Shown here in pieces: positions 1 to 6,658 of a stretch of 8,858 nucleotides of DNA. Within the stretch, counting starts at the first letter, position 1. The number at the start of each line of letters is the position of its first letter. The position numbers and the translations under genes were made by a program. The notes beneath the pieces were generated by a model, which saw only the letters and a list, made by a program, of their open reading frames with translations, was not told where the DNA came from and did not search any database. The stretch is from the NCBI GenBank assembly GCA_019247135.1, contig JAFAPL010000648.1:1-8858 (forward strand), in the 5' to 3' direction. The stretch is from Chloroflexota bacterium. Its GTDB lineage: Bacteria; Chloroflexota; UBA6077; CF-72.

Positions 1-296
<296 letters not shown>

Positions 297-350
297 GCGC
301 AGCCATTCCTGCTGGATATTGTCGGTAGACTGACACTTCAGTGAGCATCC

Positions 351-355
351 GAGGG
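351..355 (+). promoter_or_regulatory. Ribosome binding site of frr
   Basis: GAGGG lies 8 nt before ATG 364 and 5 nt before GTG 361. The spacing favours ATG 364 as the frr start, although the two candidates differ by a single residue. Confidence 0.6.
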
Positions 356-363
356 ACGGAGTG

Positions 364-936
364 ATGACGCAACAAGCTTCGCTGGACGAGATTCTGAAGA
401 CGGCCGAACACAAGATGAGCCGCGCGGTCGATGTTCTCGGTGGCGACCTGCAGACGGTGCGCACCGGTCGCGCCAGCCCGTCACTGCTCGATCGCATTCA
501 GGTCGACTATTACGGCTCGCCCACACCCTTGAATGGCGTCGCGAACATCAGTGTGCCCGACCCGCACATGGTCGTCGTCCAACCCTGGGATCGCTCCATG
601 CTCAGTCCGATCGAAAAGGCGATTCAGAAGTCGGACCTGGGCATCAATCCGACCAACGACGGTCAGGTCATCCGTCTGGTCCTGCCCCAGCTGACGCAGG
701 ACCGACGCAAGGAGCTGGTGAAGCAGGTCCATCAACGCGCCGAGGAAGCCCGCGTCGCCGTGCGCAACTGCCGCCGCGACGCACTCGACCACCTGAGAAA
801 GGCCGAGAAAGACGGCGGCGTCTCAACCGAGGATGAACGCCGCGCGCAGGAGCGGCTCCAGAAGATTACCGACCAATTCGTGAAACGCGTTGACGAGGTC
901 TCCAAACGCAAGGAGACCGAAGTACTGGAGGTTTAG
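364..936 (+). CDS. frr: Ribosome recycling factor
   Basis: RRF works with EF-G to split the post-termination 70S ribosome so that subunits and mRNA can be reused. The 190-residue product matches the family's usual ~185 residues. Recognisable segments in order are LQTVRTGRASPSLLDRI (start of the long three-helix domain), a DYYGSPTPLNGVANISVPDP core in the small beta domain, QPWD, IEKAIQKSDLGINP, and the helix pair RLVLPQLTQDRRKELVKQV and RNCRRDALDHLRKAEKDG. The charged C-terminal helix ends in KRKETEVLEV. The arginine-rich face of the long helix is intact. ATG 364 is chosen because a Shine-Dalgarno sits 8 nt upstream; GTG 361 would add one residue. It lies 67 nt after pyrH and only 3 nt before uppS, so co-transcription with both is expected. 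Identification is secure. Confidence 0.96.
   Translation: MTQQASLDEILKTAEHKMSRAVDVLGGDLQTVRTGRASPSLLDRIQVDYYGSPTPLNGVANISVPDPHMVVVQPWDRSMLSPIEKAIQKSDLGINPTNDGQVIRLVLPQLTQDRRKELVKQVHQRAEEARVAVRNCRRDALDHLRKAEKDGGVSTEDERRAQERLQKITDQFVKRVDEVSKRKETEVLEV
927..931 (+). promoter_or_regulatory. Ribosome binding site of uppS, inside the 3' end of frr
   Basis: GGAGG lies within the last codons of frr, 8 nt before GTG 940. It supports the GTG start of uppS and implies that frr termination and uppS initiation happen almost at the same spot. Confidence 0.7.
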
Positions 937-939
937 CGA

Positions 940-1695
940 GTGACACTGGTCGCGGGTACGCCCCAGCCGACATCGAAACAGCAATCCATCGCCGAGGCGC
1001 TGCCCGAGACCGTCCCTACACACGTCGGCATCATCATGGATGGCAATGGCCGTTGGGCGAATCGACGCGCGTTGCCGCGCCTGGCCGGCCATCACGCGGG
1101 GACCGAGAACGTACGCCGCATCACCATGGCGTGCGCTGATGCTGGTGTCGAGGTGCTGACCATCTACGCTTTTTCGACAGAGAACTGGCGCAGGCCTGCC
1201 GAAGAAGTGCGTGGGCTGATGACGCTGCTGGCGCAGCGCATCGACCGTGAAGCGGCCGAGCTGCATCGAAACAATGTCCAGATTCGCCATGTCGGCACAC
1301 TCGAAGGGATCGCACCACGGCTCGCCGATCGTGTGCGCGCCGCGGTCGAACTGACGCGCAACAACACCGGGCTGGTACTGAATGTGGCGTTCAACTACGG
1401 CGGCCGTGATGAAGTGGCACGCGCGGTCAGGCGCGCGCTTGCGGCGGGCGTCGAAGTCGACCAGATTACGCCCGATGTTATCGATCAGCATCTCGACACC
1501 GCCGGGCTGCCTGATCTGGATCTTGTGATTCGCACGGGTGGCGAGATGCGGCTCAGCAACTTTTTGCTGTGGCAGGCGGCGTACGCGGAGTACTATTCGA
1601 CTCCAACATGCTGGCCCGACTTCGGGCGCGAAGAGCTGTACCGAGCCTTCGCCGAGTTCGGCCGGCGGGTTCGACGTTTCGGCGCGCTCGTCTAG
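940..1695 (+). CDS. uppS: Undecaprenyl diphosphate synthase (cis-prenyltransferase)
   Basis: This enzyme adds isopentenyl diphosphate units in cis to farnesyl diphosphate, giving the C55 carrier lipid for peptidoglycan and other surface polymers. The 251-residue product carries all family motifs: HVGIIMDGNGRWA with the essential Asp34, the helix with HHAGTENVRRI, YAFSTENWRRP, NVAFNYGGRDE, and LVIRTGGEMRLSNFLLWQ (R198-T-G-G-E202 through N207, diphosphate and Mg binding). It ends with AYAEYY, a WPDF motif and RRVRRFG. The start is GTG 940, backed by GGAGG 8 nt upstream. The ~25 residues before the first motif are polar and probably disordered. Its neighbours cdsA, dxr and ispG place it in a membrane-lipid and isoprenoid block. 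Other cis-prenyltransferases with different chain lengths share these motifs, so the C55 product length is inferred from context. Confidence 0.95.
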   Translation: MTLVAGTPQPTSKQQSIAEALPETVPTHVGIIMDGNGRWANRRALPRLAGHHAGTENVRRITMACADAGVEVLTIYAFSTENWRRPAEEVRGLMTLLAQRIDREAAELHRNNVQIRHVGTLEGIAPRLADRVRAAVELTRNNTGLVLNVAFNYGGRDEVARAVRRALAAGVEVDQITPDVIDQHLDTAGLPDLDLVIRTGGEMRLSNFLLWQAAYAEYYSTPTCWPDFGREELYRAFAEFGRRVRRFGALV

Positions 1696-1741
1696 ATACA
1701 CGGAGCCAAGCACACCGGGCGACCTTCCCGGGCGCACGCCA

Positions 1742-2614
1742 ATGACTGCCGTGTCCGATGCCCCGTCAGCGGCGCGCGGCGAAGGCGCCGGAAGGCGCGG
1801 CCCTGGTTCGCTGACGCTACGCGTGCTCAGCGGAATGGTGCTGATTCCGTTTTTGCTGGGCGTCGCGTATTTCGGCAATCCGACGTACGCGGTCCTGATC
1901 TGCGCCGCGACCGGCTTCGCTGCCTTCGAGGTCCGGGGCATGTTGCGCCATGGGGGGTACACACCCGTGGACGCGCTGCTGATTGGCCTCGCAACGTTGC
2001 TACCCCTGGATGCCTGGTTGCGGCCAGGCCCGGACAGCGGCACGGATGCCACGTTGATCGTGATGGTGGCACTCCTGCTGAGTCTCGCGTGGATGCTCGT
2101 GCGTCCGACTTCCGAGCGCGCCCTGGTCGATTGGGCGCTGTCGCTTGCGCTCGCGCTTTACCTGGGCGGCCTGATGCAGTTCTACTTGCCGCTGCGCGGC
2201 CTACCTTCAGGCACACCCGGGGCGTGGGTCATCGGCCTGCTGCTCTTGAGCTGGGCGTGCGACAGCACGGCATATTTCGTCGGTCGTGCATTTGGCCGTC
2301 GTCGGCTTGCGCCGACAATCAGCCCGAAAAAGTCAGTTGAGGGTGCAATCGCTGGTCTGGTTGGGGCGGGCGCCGCGGGCGTGCTGTTCGGCCTCGTGTT
2401 CGGCGCCCCGGCGCTGCTGAGTGCTGGCTACGGGCTGGCGATCGGGGTGGCGACGATCGTGGGCGACCTCGTCGAATCTTTGCTGAAGCGCCAGATGGGC
2501 GCCAAAGACTCCGGCGTGCTCATCCCGGGCCACGGGGGCCTGCTCGACCGCATGGACAGCCTGCTGTTCTGTGCGCCAGTCGCCGTCTTCTACCTGCACC
2601 TGTTCGCCACATGA
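1742..2614 (+). CDS. cdsA: Phosphatidate cytidylyltransferase (CDP-diacylglycerol synthase)
   Basis: CdsA joins CTP and phosphatidic acid to give CDP-diacylglycerol, the branch-point precursor of bacterial phospholipids, in the cytoplasmic membrane. The 290-residue protein is mostly hydrophobic, with roughly seven or eight membrane segments beginning near residue 25 (LRVLSGMVLIPFLLGVAYF). The family signature is complete near the C-terminus: S246-x-x-K249-R250, K255-D256, then P262-G263-H264-G265-G266, and D269-R270-M271-D272. A second conserved stretch, DSTAYFVGRAFGRR followed by SPKKSVEG, precedes it. ATG 1742 is the first start codon in frame after the uppS stop (46 nt away). The N-terminal ~20 residues are polar and Gly/Arg-rich. 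No convincing Shine-Dalgarno precedes it; GTG 1751 is an alternative. It overlaps dxr by 4 nt. Confidence 0.94.
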   Translation: MTAVSDAPSAARGEGAGRRGPGSLTLRVLSGMVLIPFLLGVAYFGNPTYAVLICAATGFAAFEVRGMLRHGGYTPVDALLIGLATLLPLDAWLRPGPDSGTDATLIVMVALLLSLAWMLVRPTSERALVDWALSLALALYLGGLMQFYLPLRGLPSGTPGAWVIGLLLLSWACDSTAYFVGRAFGRRRLAPTISPKKSVEGAIAGLVGAGAAGVLFGLVFGAPALLSAGYGLAIGVATIVGDLVESLLKRQMGAKDSGVLIPGHGGLLDRMDSLLFCAPVAVFYLHLFAT

Positions 2615-3711
2615 AGTCGATCGCCGTGCTCGGCAGCACGGGCTCGATCGGCCGCCAGACGCTCGACGTCGTGCGCTGGCACCCAGACGAGTTCCGCGTC
2701 GTGGCGCTCGTGGCAGGCCGCCCCTCGGAGGTCTTCGAGGCGCAAGTGCGCGAATTCGGGCCACCACTGATGTGCCTGACCAGTTCGGATGGCGCGGATC
2801 AGCTCGTCGACATCGCGTGCGATCCGCGGGTGGACATGCTGGTGGTCGCCACCAGCGGAACGGTCGGGTTCGCGCCGACCATCGCGGCTCTGGAGCAAGG
2901 TAAACCGGTCGCGCTCGCCAACAAAGAAACACTCATCATGGCTGGCCACCTCGTTCGGGCCGCCGCGGCGCGCTCTGGAGCGGCGTTGCTCCCAATTGAC
3001 AGTGAGCACAGCGCGATCTGGCAGTGTTTGCAAGGTGAGGAGCCGTACGCCGAGCGCATACGGCGGCTCCTGCTGACCGCGTCTGGCGGTGCATTTCGGG
3101 ATCGAAGCGTCGCGTCTCTGGCCGACGTTACGCCGGCTGAAGCACTCAAGCATCCGACGTGGACGATGGGGCCGAAAATCACGGTCGATTCCGCGACCTT
3201 GATGAACAAAGGCCTCGAGGTGATCGAAGCGCACTGGCTGTTCGATCTGACGTTCGATCGCATCGACGTCGTGATTCATCACCAGAGTGTGATCCATTCG
3301 CTCGTGGAGTTCGTCGACGGGTCGGTGAAAGGACAGTTGGGTGTGCCGGACATGCGGCTGCCGATCCAGTACGCGCTGGCGCACCCGCGTCGGCTCCAGG
3401 CATTTGCGGAACGGCTCGATCTCACAGCCATCGGACAGCTGACGTTCGCGGCGGTGGACGCGGCCAAATATCCCTGTCTTGGACTGGCATTCGCGGCTGG
3501 TCGCGCCGGAGGGACAGCCCCGACGGTTCTCAACGCGGCAAACGAAGAAGCCGTGGCGCGCTTTCTTGCGCACGACCTCGCGTTTCTGGATATCGCACGC
3601 GTCATCGACGCAGCGCTCTCGGCTCACTTGCCTGTAGCCGAGCCGTCGTTGGAACAAGTGCTCGTGGCCGACAACTGGGCCCGCGCGTTCGCCCGCGAGT
3701 GGCGCCCGTAA
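2611..3711 (+). CDS. dxr: 1-deoxy-D-xylulose 5-phosphate reductoisomerase
   Basis: DXR (IspC) converts 1-deoxy-D-xylulose 5-phosphate to 2-C-methyl-D-erythritol 4-phosphate with NADPH, the first committed step of the MEP isoprenoid pathway. The N-terminus has the Rossmann motif GSTGSIG, then VVATSG and ALANKE (K105-E106). The catalytic domain shows DSEHSA with metal ligands D130 and E132, TASGGAFR, the active-site flap HPTWTMGPK (H181, W184), and DSATLMNKGLE with the third metal ligand E203. These are followed by HHQSVIHSLVEF and PDMRLPIQYAL. The C-terminal helical domain has APTVLNAANEEAV. At 366 residues it is shorter than E. coli DXR (398), and about 20 of the missing residues fall before ANKE. 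The start ATG overlaps the cdsA stop (ATGA) without its own Shine-Dalgarno, suggesting translational coupling. Function is secure. Confidence 0.96.
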   Translation: MKSIAVLGSTGSIGRQTLDVVRWHPDEFRVVALVAGRPSEVFEAQVREFGPPLMCLTSSDGADQLVDIACDPRVDMLVVATSGTVGFAPTIAALEQGKPVALANKETLIMAGHLVRAAAARSGAALLPIDSEHSAIWQCLQGEEPYAERIRRLLLTASGGAFRDRSVASLADVTPAEALKHPTWTMGPKITVDSATLMNKGLEVIEAHWLFDLTFDRIDVVIHHQSVIHSLVEFVDGSVKGQLGVPDMRLPIQYALAHPRRLQAFAERLDLTAIGQLTFAAVDAAKYPCLGLAFAAGRAGGTAPTVLNAANEEAVARFLAHDLAFLDIARVIDAALSAHLPVAEPSLEQVLVADNWARAFAREWRP

Positions 3712-3739
3712 GAATTGCCACCGGCGGAGGGAAAGCCGT

Positions 3740-3748
3740 TGCTATGAT
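3740..3748 (+). promoter_or_regulatory. Possible extended -10 promoter element before rseP
   Basis: TGCTATGAT reads as an extended -10 (TGn followed by TATGAT, 5 of 6 to consensus), 18 nt before the rseP ATG. A TTGCCA at 3715-3720 resembles a -35, but its 22-nt spacer is too long for normal use. If active, transcription would start near 3755 and give an rseP leader of about 12 nt with no Shine-Dalgarno. This is a match by eye in GC-rich DNA and remains tentative. Confidence 0.3.
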
Positions 3749-3770
3749 CCTGTGCGGCCGCGCGCAATGA
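3744..3770 (+). other. Eight-codon mini-ORF overlapping the rseP start
   Basis: ATG 3744 opens an 8-residue frame (MILCGRAQ) whose TGA (3768-3770) overlaps the rseP ATG as ATGA. A strong GGAGGG at 3726-3731 lies 12 nt upstream, slightly far, whereas rseP itself has no Shine-Dalgarno at normal distance. On read-through mRNA, translating this frame could deliver ribosomes to rseP. It may equally be chance; no peptide function is implied. Confidence 0.25.
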
Positions 3771-4837
3771 ACATCCTCGCCTTCCTGCCCATCCTGAGCG
3801 TCATGATGTTCGTGCACGAGCTCGGACACTTCGTGACCGCGCGCATGGCGGGCATTACCGTTCAGGAGTTCGGTTTCGGCCTGCCACCGCGCCTGTGGGG
3901 CTACAAAGCCAGAAACGGCGTCATTTACTCGATCAACTGGATCCCGTTCGGCGCCTTCGTGAAGATGCTGGGAGAGGAAGACCCGACTGCTCCGGGCAGC
4001 TTTGCGAGCAAGCCCGTCTGGGTCCGCGCGATCGTCCTCGCCGCCGGTTCCGCGATGAATTTCCTGCTTGCGGCCGTCGCCTTCGCGATGGTTTACGTCG
4101 TTGGCGTCCCGAGGTTGGACGCTGCTGGCCCTGTCCAGGTCGCACAGGTTGCTCCCGATAGCCCGGCCGCCACGGCCGGAGTTGAGCGCGGCGACCTCAT
4201 CGTCGGACTCAACGGCCAACCGACGAATGTCCAGAGCTTTCGTGACGCAACGCAGCAGTACCTCGATCAGCCCGTCCAGCTCATGCTTCAGCGGGGAGAT
4301 CACGACGTCCAGGTGACCCTGACGCCCCGGTCGAATCCGCCGGAGGGCCAGGGCGCCATCGGCATCGTTCTCGACGCGAACCAGATCGCGCGCTCGAATC
4401 CCATCGAGGCGCTTGGCATTGGATTCGAGCAGGCCGGTCGAGCGGTCGCCGGGACGTTCTTGATTCCGAAGATGCTGCTCGAAGGCGCGATTGCGCCGAG
4501 CGACGCCCGGCTCATCGGCTTGCCGGGCATGGCGACGCTGACTTCTCAAGCGGTGGACTACGCGGTGAATACGGGGTTCTGGTATCCCGTATTTATCCTC
4601 ACGGGCGTCTTCAGTTCCGGTCTGTCGGTTGCGAACATGCTGCCCATTCCCGCCCTGGACGGGGGACGGCTGTTTTTCGTGCTTCTGGAGTGGGTCCGGC
4701 GAGGCCGTCGCGTTCCACCCGAACGCGAGGCGGCCTATCACTTCGTGGGCATCCTCGTGCTGCTCACCTTGATGGTGATCATCTCCTTGAACGACATCCT
4801 CTCGCCGCTGCCGGCCCTCAACTGGGCCGGCCGCTGA
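3767..4837 (+). CDS. rseP: RIP metalloprotease, site-2 protease family
   Basis: This intramembrane zinc protease cuts substrates within the membrane, in other bacteria anti-sigma factors or remnant signal peptides; its substrate here is unknown. The 356-residue protein starts with a membrane helix carrying HELGH (H17, E18, H21; zinc ligands and catalytic Glu). Next come IPFGAFVKMLGEED, a second helix around residues 88-110 with GSAMNFLLA, and one PDZ domain around residues 115-200 (DSPAATAGVERGDLIVGLNG). The third helix contains NMLPIPALDGGR, where D298 is the remaining zinc ligand. A last helix follows near the C-terminus. E. coli RseP has two PDZ domains; this is the single-PDZ form common elsewhere. 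ATG 3767 is chosen because it places HELGH in the first helix; GTG 3752 would add five residues. It sits 55 nt after dxr and 23 nt before ispG. Confidence 0.93.
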   Translation: MNILAFLPILSVMMFVHELGHFVTARMAGITVQEFGFGLPPRLWGYKARNGVIYSINWIPFGAFVKMLGEEDPTAPGSFASKPVWVRAIVLAAGSAMNFLLAAVAFAMVYVVGVPRLDAAGPVQVAQVAPDSPAATAGVERGDLIVGLNGQPTNVQSFRDATQQYLDQPVQLMLQRGDHDVQVTLTPRSNPPEGQGAIGIVLDANQIARSNPIEALGIGFEQAGRAVAGTFLIPKMLLEGAIAPSDARLIGLPGMATLTSQAVDYAVNTGFWYPVFILTGVFSSGLSVANMLPIPALDGGRLFFVLLEWVRRGRRVPPEREAAYHFVGILVLLTLMVIISLNDILSPLPALNWAGR

Positions 4838-4845
4838 GGGCTGCC

Positions 4846-4851
4846 GATAAT
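4846..4851 (+). promoter_or_regulatory. Possible -10 element just before ispG (leaderless transcript?)
   Basis: GATAAT (5 of 6 to TATAAT) ends 9 nt before the ispG ATG. A transcript from it would start at about 4858-4861, leaving a leader of 0 to 3 nt. This fits with ispG having no well-placed Shine-Dalgarno: the nearest, GAGGG 4836-4840, is 20 nt away. No good -35 is visible, so the call is weak. Confidence 0.25.
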
Positions 4852-4870
4852 GAGCACACGATGCTGTTAG
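4850..4870 (+). other. Six-codon mini-ORF overlapping the ispG start
   Basis: ATG 4850 opens a 6-residue frame (MSTRCC) ending at TAG 4868-4870, overlapping the first ten bases of ispG in another frame. GAGGG 4836-4840 lies 9 nt upstream, the ideal distance for this ATG rather than for ispG. It could bring ribosomes to ispG by local reinitiation or could compete with it. Likely a small regulatory arrangement or chance. Confidence 0.2.
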
Positions 4871-6504
4871 CCGCGCCGACGTACACCGCGAGCCGGTTCA
4901 CCTACTCACGCCGGCGCACACGAGAGGTTCAGATCGGGACGGTTGCTGTCGGTGGCAACAATCCGATCCGTGTCCAGTCGATGACCACCACGCGGACGCA
5001 AGACATCGAGGGCACGCTGGCGCAGACCGTTCGACTGGTCGAAGCTGGCTGCGAGATCGTGCGCATCACCGCTCCGACGGTCAACGACGCCAGGGCCATC
5101 GGTGAGATCAAACGACGACTCCGCGCGAACGGGATCGTCGTGCCACTCGTCGCCGACATTCACTTCAGCCCAGCGGCAGCTATGGAGGCGGCGGAGCACG
5201 TTGAGAAGGTGCGCGTCAATCCGGGCAATTTCGCCGACCAGAAATTCTTTCGGATCCGCGAATACACCGACGAAGACTACGCCGCGGAGATCGACCGCAT
5301 CGACGAGCGGTTTACCCCACTCGTGCTCAAGTGCAAGGAACGGGGCGTCGCGATGCGCATTGGTTCCAATCACGGCTCGCTCTCCGATCGGATCATGAAC
5401 CGCTACGGCGATACGCCCGCGGGCATGGTCGAGTCGGCCCTCGAATTCCTGCGCATCGCCGCAAGGCACGATTACCACGACATCGTGCTCTCGATGAAGG
5501 CCTCGAATCCAAAGGTCATGATTCAGGCCTACCGACTCCTGGTTGCGCGCATGGACGACCAAGGCATGCAGCCGTACCCGCTGCATCTGGGCGTCACTGA
5601 AGCCGGACTGGGTGAGGACGGCCGGATCAAGTCGGCGGTCGGCATTGGCGCGCTGCTCGATGACGGGCTCGGTGACACCATCCGCGTGTCGTTGACCGAG
5701 GAACCGGAGGAGGAGGTGCCAGTCGCGCAGCGCCTCGTCGCACCGTACAACGCTGGTCTTCTCCAGGCTCGCGCGATCCCCGAGGTCGCCGAGCGCGTGG
5801 ATCCCTACTCATATACCCGGCGTTTGACACGTACCGTCGATGTCGGTGGCCTGCGTATCGGTGGAGGCGAGACGGTCGCGGTGCTCGATCCTCCGGAAGA
5901 GGCGCTGGCCCAGCCGCCGGACCTCACGCATATCGCGGCGCTAGAGGAGGCGGTGCCGTGGTACGACGCGGTACGTATGTATCGCCGTCTTGCCGCGACG
6001 GCGGGCGATCAGCCGATGCATGTTCAGGTGAACGTTCCAGGTGATGACCTCGAGGTGCTGCTGCGAACGTCGACCGTACTCGGGTCGCTGCTGTGTGACG
6101 GACTCGGCGACACCGTCGGACTGACGGCGCCGCTTGCCGACGACGACCGCTCGCGGCTGCTCTTCAGCGTCCTTCAGGCTGCTGGCGTGCGCATCACCAG
6201 AACTGAATTTGTCTCGTGCCCCTCGTGCGGGCGGACGTTGTTCGACTTGCAGAGCACCACCGAGCGCATCGCGTCCCGCACGAGCCACCTCAAAGGCGTC
6301 AAGATCGCGGTCATGGGCTGCGTGGTGAACGGTCCCGGCGAAATGGCCGACGCGGACTTTGGCTACGTTGGCGGCTCGCCGGGTCGGGTCAACCTCTACG
6401 TGGGCAAGGAAGTCGTCGAAAAAGGTGTGCCGGAAGCCGAGGCGGACGAGCGGTTGATCGACCTGATCCGCCGCCACGGCAAGTGGCAGGAGCCCGCCGC
6501 GTAG
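4861..6504 (+). CDS. ispG: 4-hydroxy-3-methylbut-2-enyl diphosphate synthase, long three-domain type
   Basis: IspG (GcpE) uses a [4Fe-4S] cluster to reduce 2-C-methyl-erythritol 2,4-cyclodiphosphate to HMBPP, the penultimate MEP-pathway step. The 547-residue protein has a TIM-barrel domain (about residues 20-300: GGNNPIRVQSMTTT, EIVRITAPT, VADIHFSP, VRVNPGNF, MRIGSNHGSLS, MKASN, LHLGVTEAG). An extra domain follows (about 305-440), then the C-terminal cluster domain with CPSCGR (C453, C456) and GCVVNGPGE (C487, E494). All three cysteines and the Glu ligand are present with normal spacing. Two-domain IspG such as E. coli's is about 370 residues. The middle insert and the phrases SCPSCGRTLFDLQ and MADADFGYVGG mark the plant/Chlamydia type. 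ATG 4861 is the first ATG after the rseP stop and fits the family N-terminus (FTYSRRRTREVQIG). The electron donor is not encoded nearby. Confidence 0.95.
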   Translation: MLLAAPTYTASRFTYSRRRTREVQIGTVAVGGNNPIRVQSMTTTRTQDIEGTLAQTVRLVEAGCEIVRITAPTVNDARAIGEIKRRLRANGIVVPLVADIHFSPAAAMEAAEHVEKVRVNPGNFADQKFFRIREYTDEDYAAEIDRIDERFTPLVLKCKERGVAMRIGSNHGSLSDRIMNRYGDTPAGMVESALEFLRIAARHDYHDIVLSMKASNPKVMIQAYRLLVARMDDQGMQPYPLHLGVTEAGLGEDGRIKSAVGIGALLDDGLGDTIRVSLTEEPEEEVPVAQRLVAPYNAGLLQARAIPEVAERVDPYSYTRRLTRTVDVGGLRIGGGETVAVLDPPEEALAQPPDLTHIAALEEAVPWYDAVRMYRRLAATAGDQPMHVQVNVPGDDLEVLLRTSTVLGSLLCDGLGDTVGLTAPLADDDRSRLLFSVLQAAGVRITRTEFVSCPSCGRTLFDLQSTTERIASRTSHLKGVKIAVMGCVVNGPGEMADADFGYVGGSPGRVNLYVGKEVVEKGVPEAEADERLIDLIRRHGKWQEPAA

Positions 6505-6517
6505 CAATTAACAAAGC

Positions 6518-6546
6518 GTGAAACCGGCATGAGGCCGTGATATACT
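6518..6546 (+). promoter_or_regulatory. Putative sigma-70-type promoter of the nusA operon
   Basis: GTGAAA (6518-6523, 4 of 6 to TTGACA) and TATACT (6541-6546, 5 of 6 to TATAAT) are separated by exactly 17 nt. Transcription would start near 6553, giving a leader of about 115 nt that includes the hairpin at 6590-6610. No terminator is seen between the ispG stop and this site, so read-through from upstream would also feed nusA. Confidence 0.45.
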
Positions 6547-6589
6547 TGTCGCTGCGCGGCGAAGTTGAGCCGTCGGACCCAGCACTCTG

Positions 6590-6618
6590 GAAGTGGGTAG
6601 CCCCCACTTCTTTTGTTG
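6590..6618 (+). terminator. Intrinsic terminator / attenuator in the nusA leader, rimP-leader-like
   Basis: A perfect 8-bp stem pairs GAAGTGGG (6590-6597) with CCCACTTC (6603-6610) around a 5-nt loop, followed at once by TTTTGTTG. This is a good factor-independent terminator. It lies 50-58 nt before the nusA start and downstream of the putative promoter, so it can act as an attenuator for nusA-ylxR-infB as well as ending transcripts from the ispG block. Its shape and T-tail resemble the terminator-like hairpin upstream of rimP-nusA operons in many bacteria. A weaker pairing of CACT (6583-6586) with AGTG (6592-6595) would block the 5' arm and could serve as an antiterminator; that part is inference. 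Confidence 0.72.
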
Positions 6619-6652
6619 TAGGGCCCAAAATGAACAATTAAGGAACCGACGC

Positions 6653-6658
6653 GGAGGG
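6653..6658 (+). promoter_or_regulatory. Ribosome binding site of nusA
   Basis: GGAGGG lies 9 nt before ATG 6668 and fixes it as the start. It rules against the in-frame GTG at 6593, which falls inside the terminator stem. Confidence 0.75.

Noticed and set aside
1538..1741. Upstream extension of cdsA into uppS
   Set aside because: It would overlap the conserved C-terminal part of uppS and gives no CdsA-like sequence before the first membrane helix.
823..2052. Long minus-strand frame (409 codons) opposite frr, uppS and cdsA
   Set aside because: It lies opposite three securely identified genes. The translation has low-complexity, Arg/Pro-rich composition and no recognisable domain; it is a GC-rich codon-position shadow.
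2590..3657. Minus-strand frame of 355 codons opposite dxr
   Set aside because: It overlaps nearly all of dxr, shows no family motif, and has the Arg/His-rich look of an antisense shadow.
3715..3720. TTGCCA as the -35 partner of TATGAT before rseP
   Set aside because: The spacer is 22 nt, outside the usual 15-19. Any promoter there would have to rely on the extended -10.
3602..4741. Minus-strand frame of 379 codons opposite rseP
   Set aside because: Same reasoning: rseP is complete with all zinc ligands on the plus strand, and the opposite frame has no motifs or credible start context.
4690..4860. Upstream extension of ispG into rseP
   Set aside because: It would overlap 148 nt of rseP, encode Arg/Pro-rich sequence unlike IspG, and the family N-terminus is fully covered from ATG 4861.
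6525..6537. CGGC/GCCG hairpin just after ispG as an ispG terminator
   Set aside because: Only a 4-bp stem with no T tract following; it also lies in the spacer of the putative promoter.
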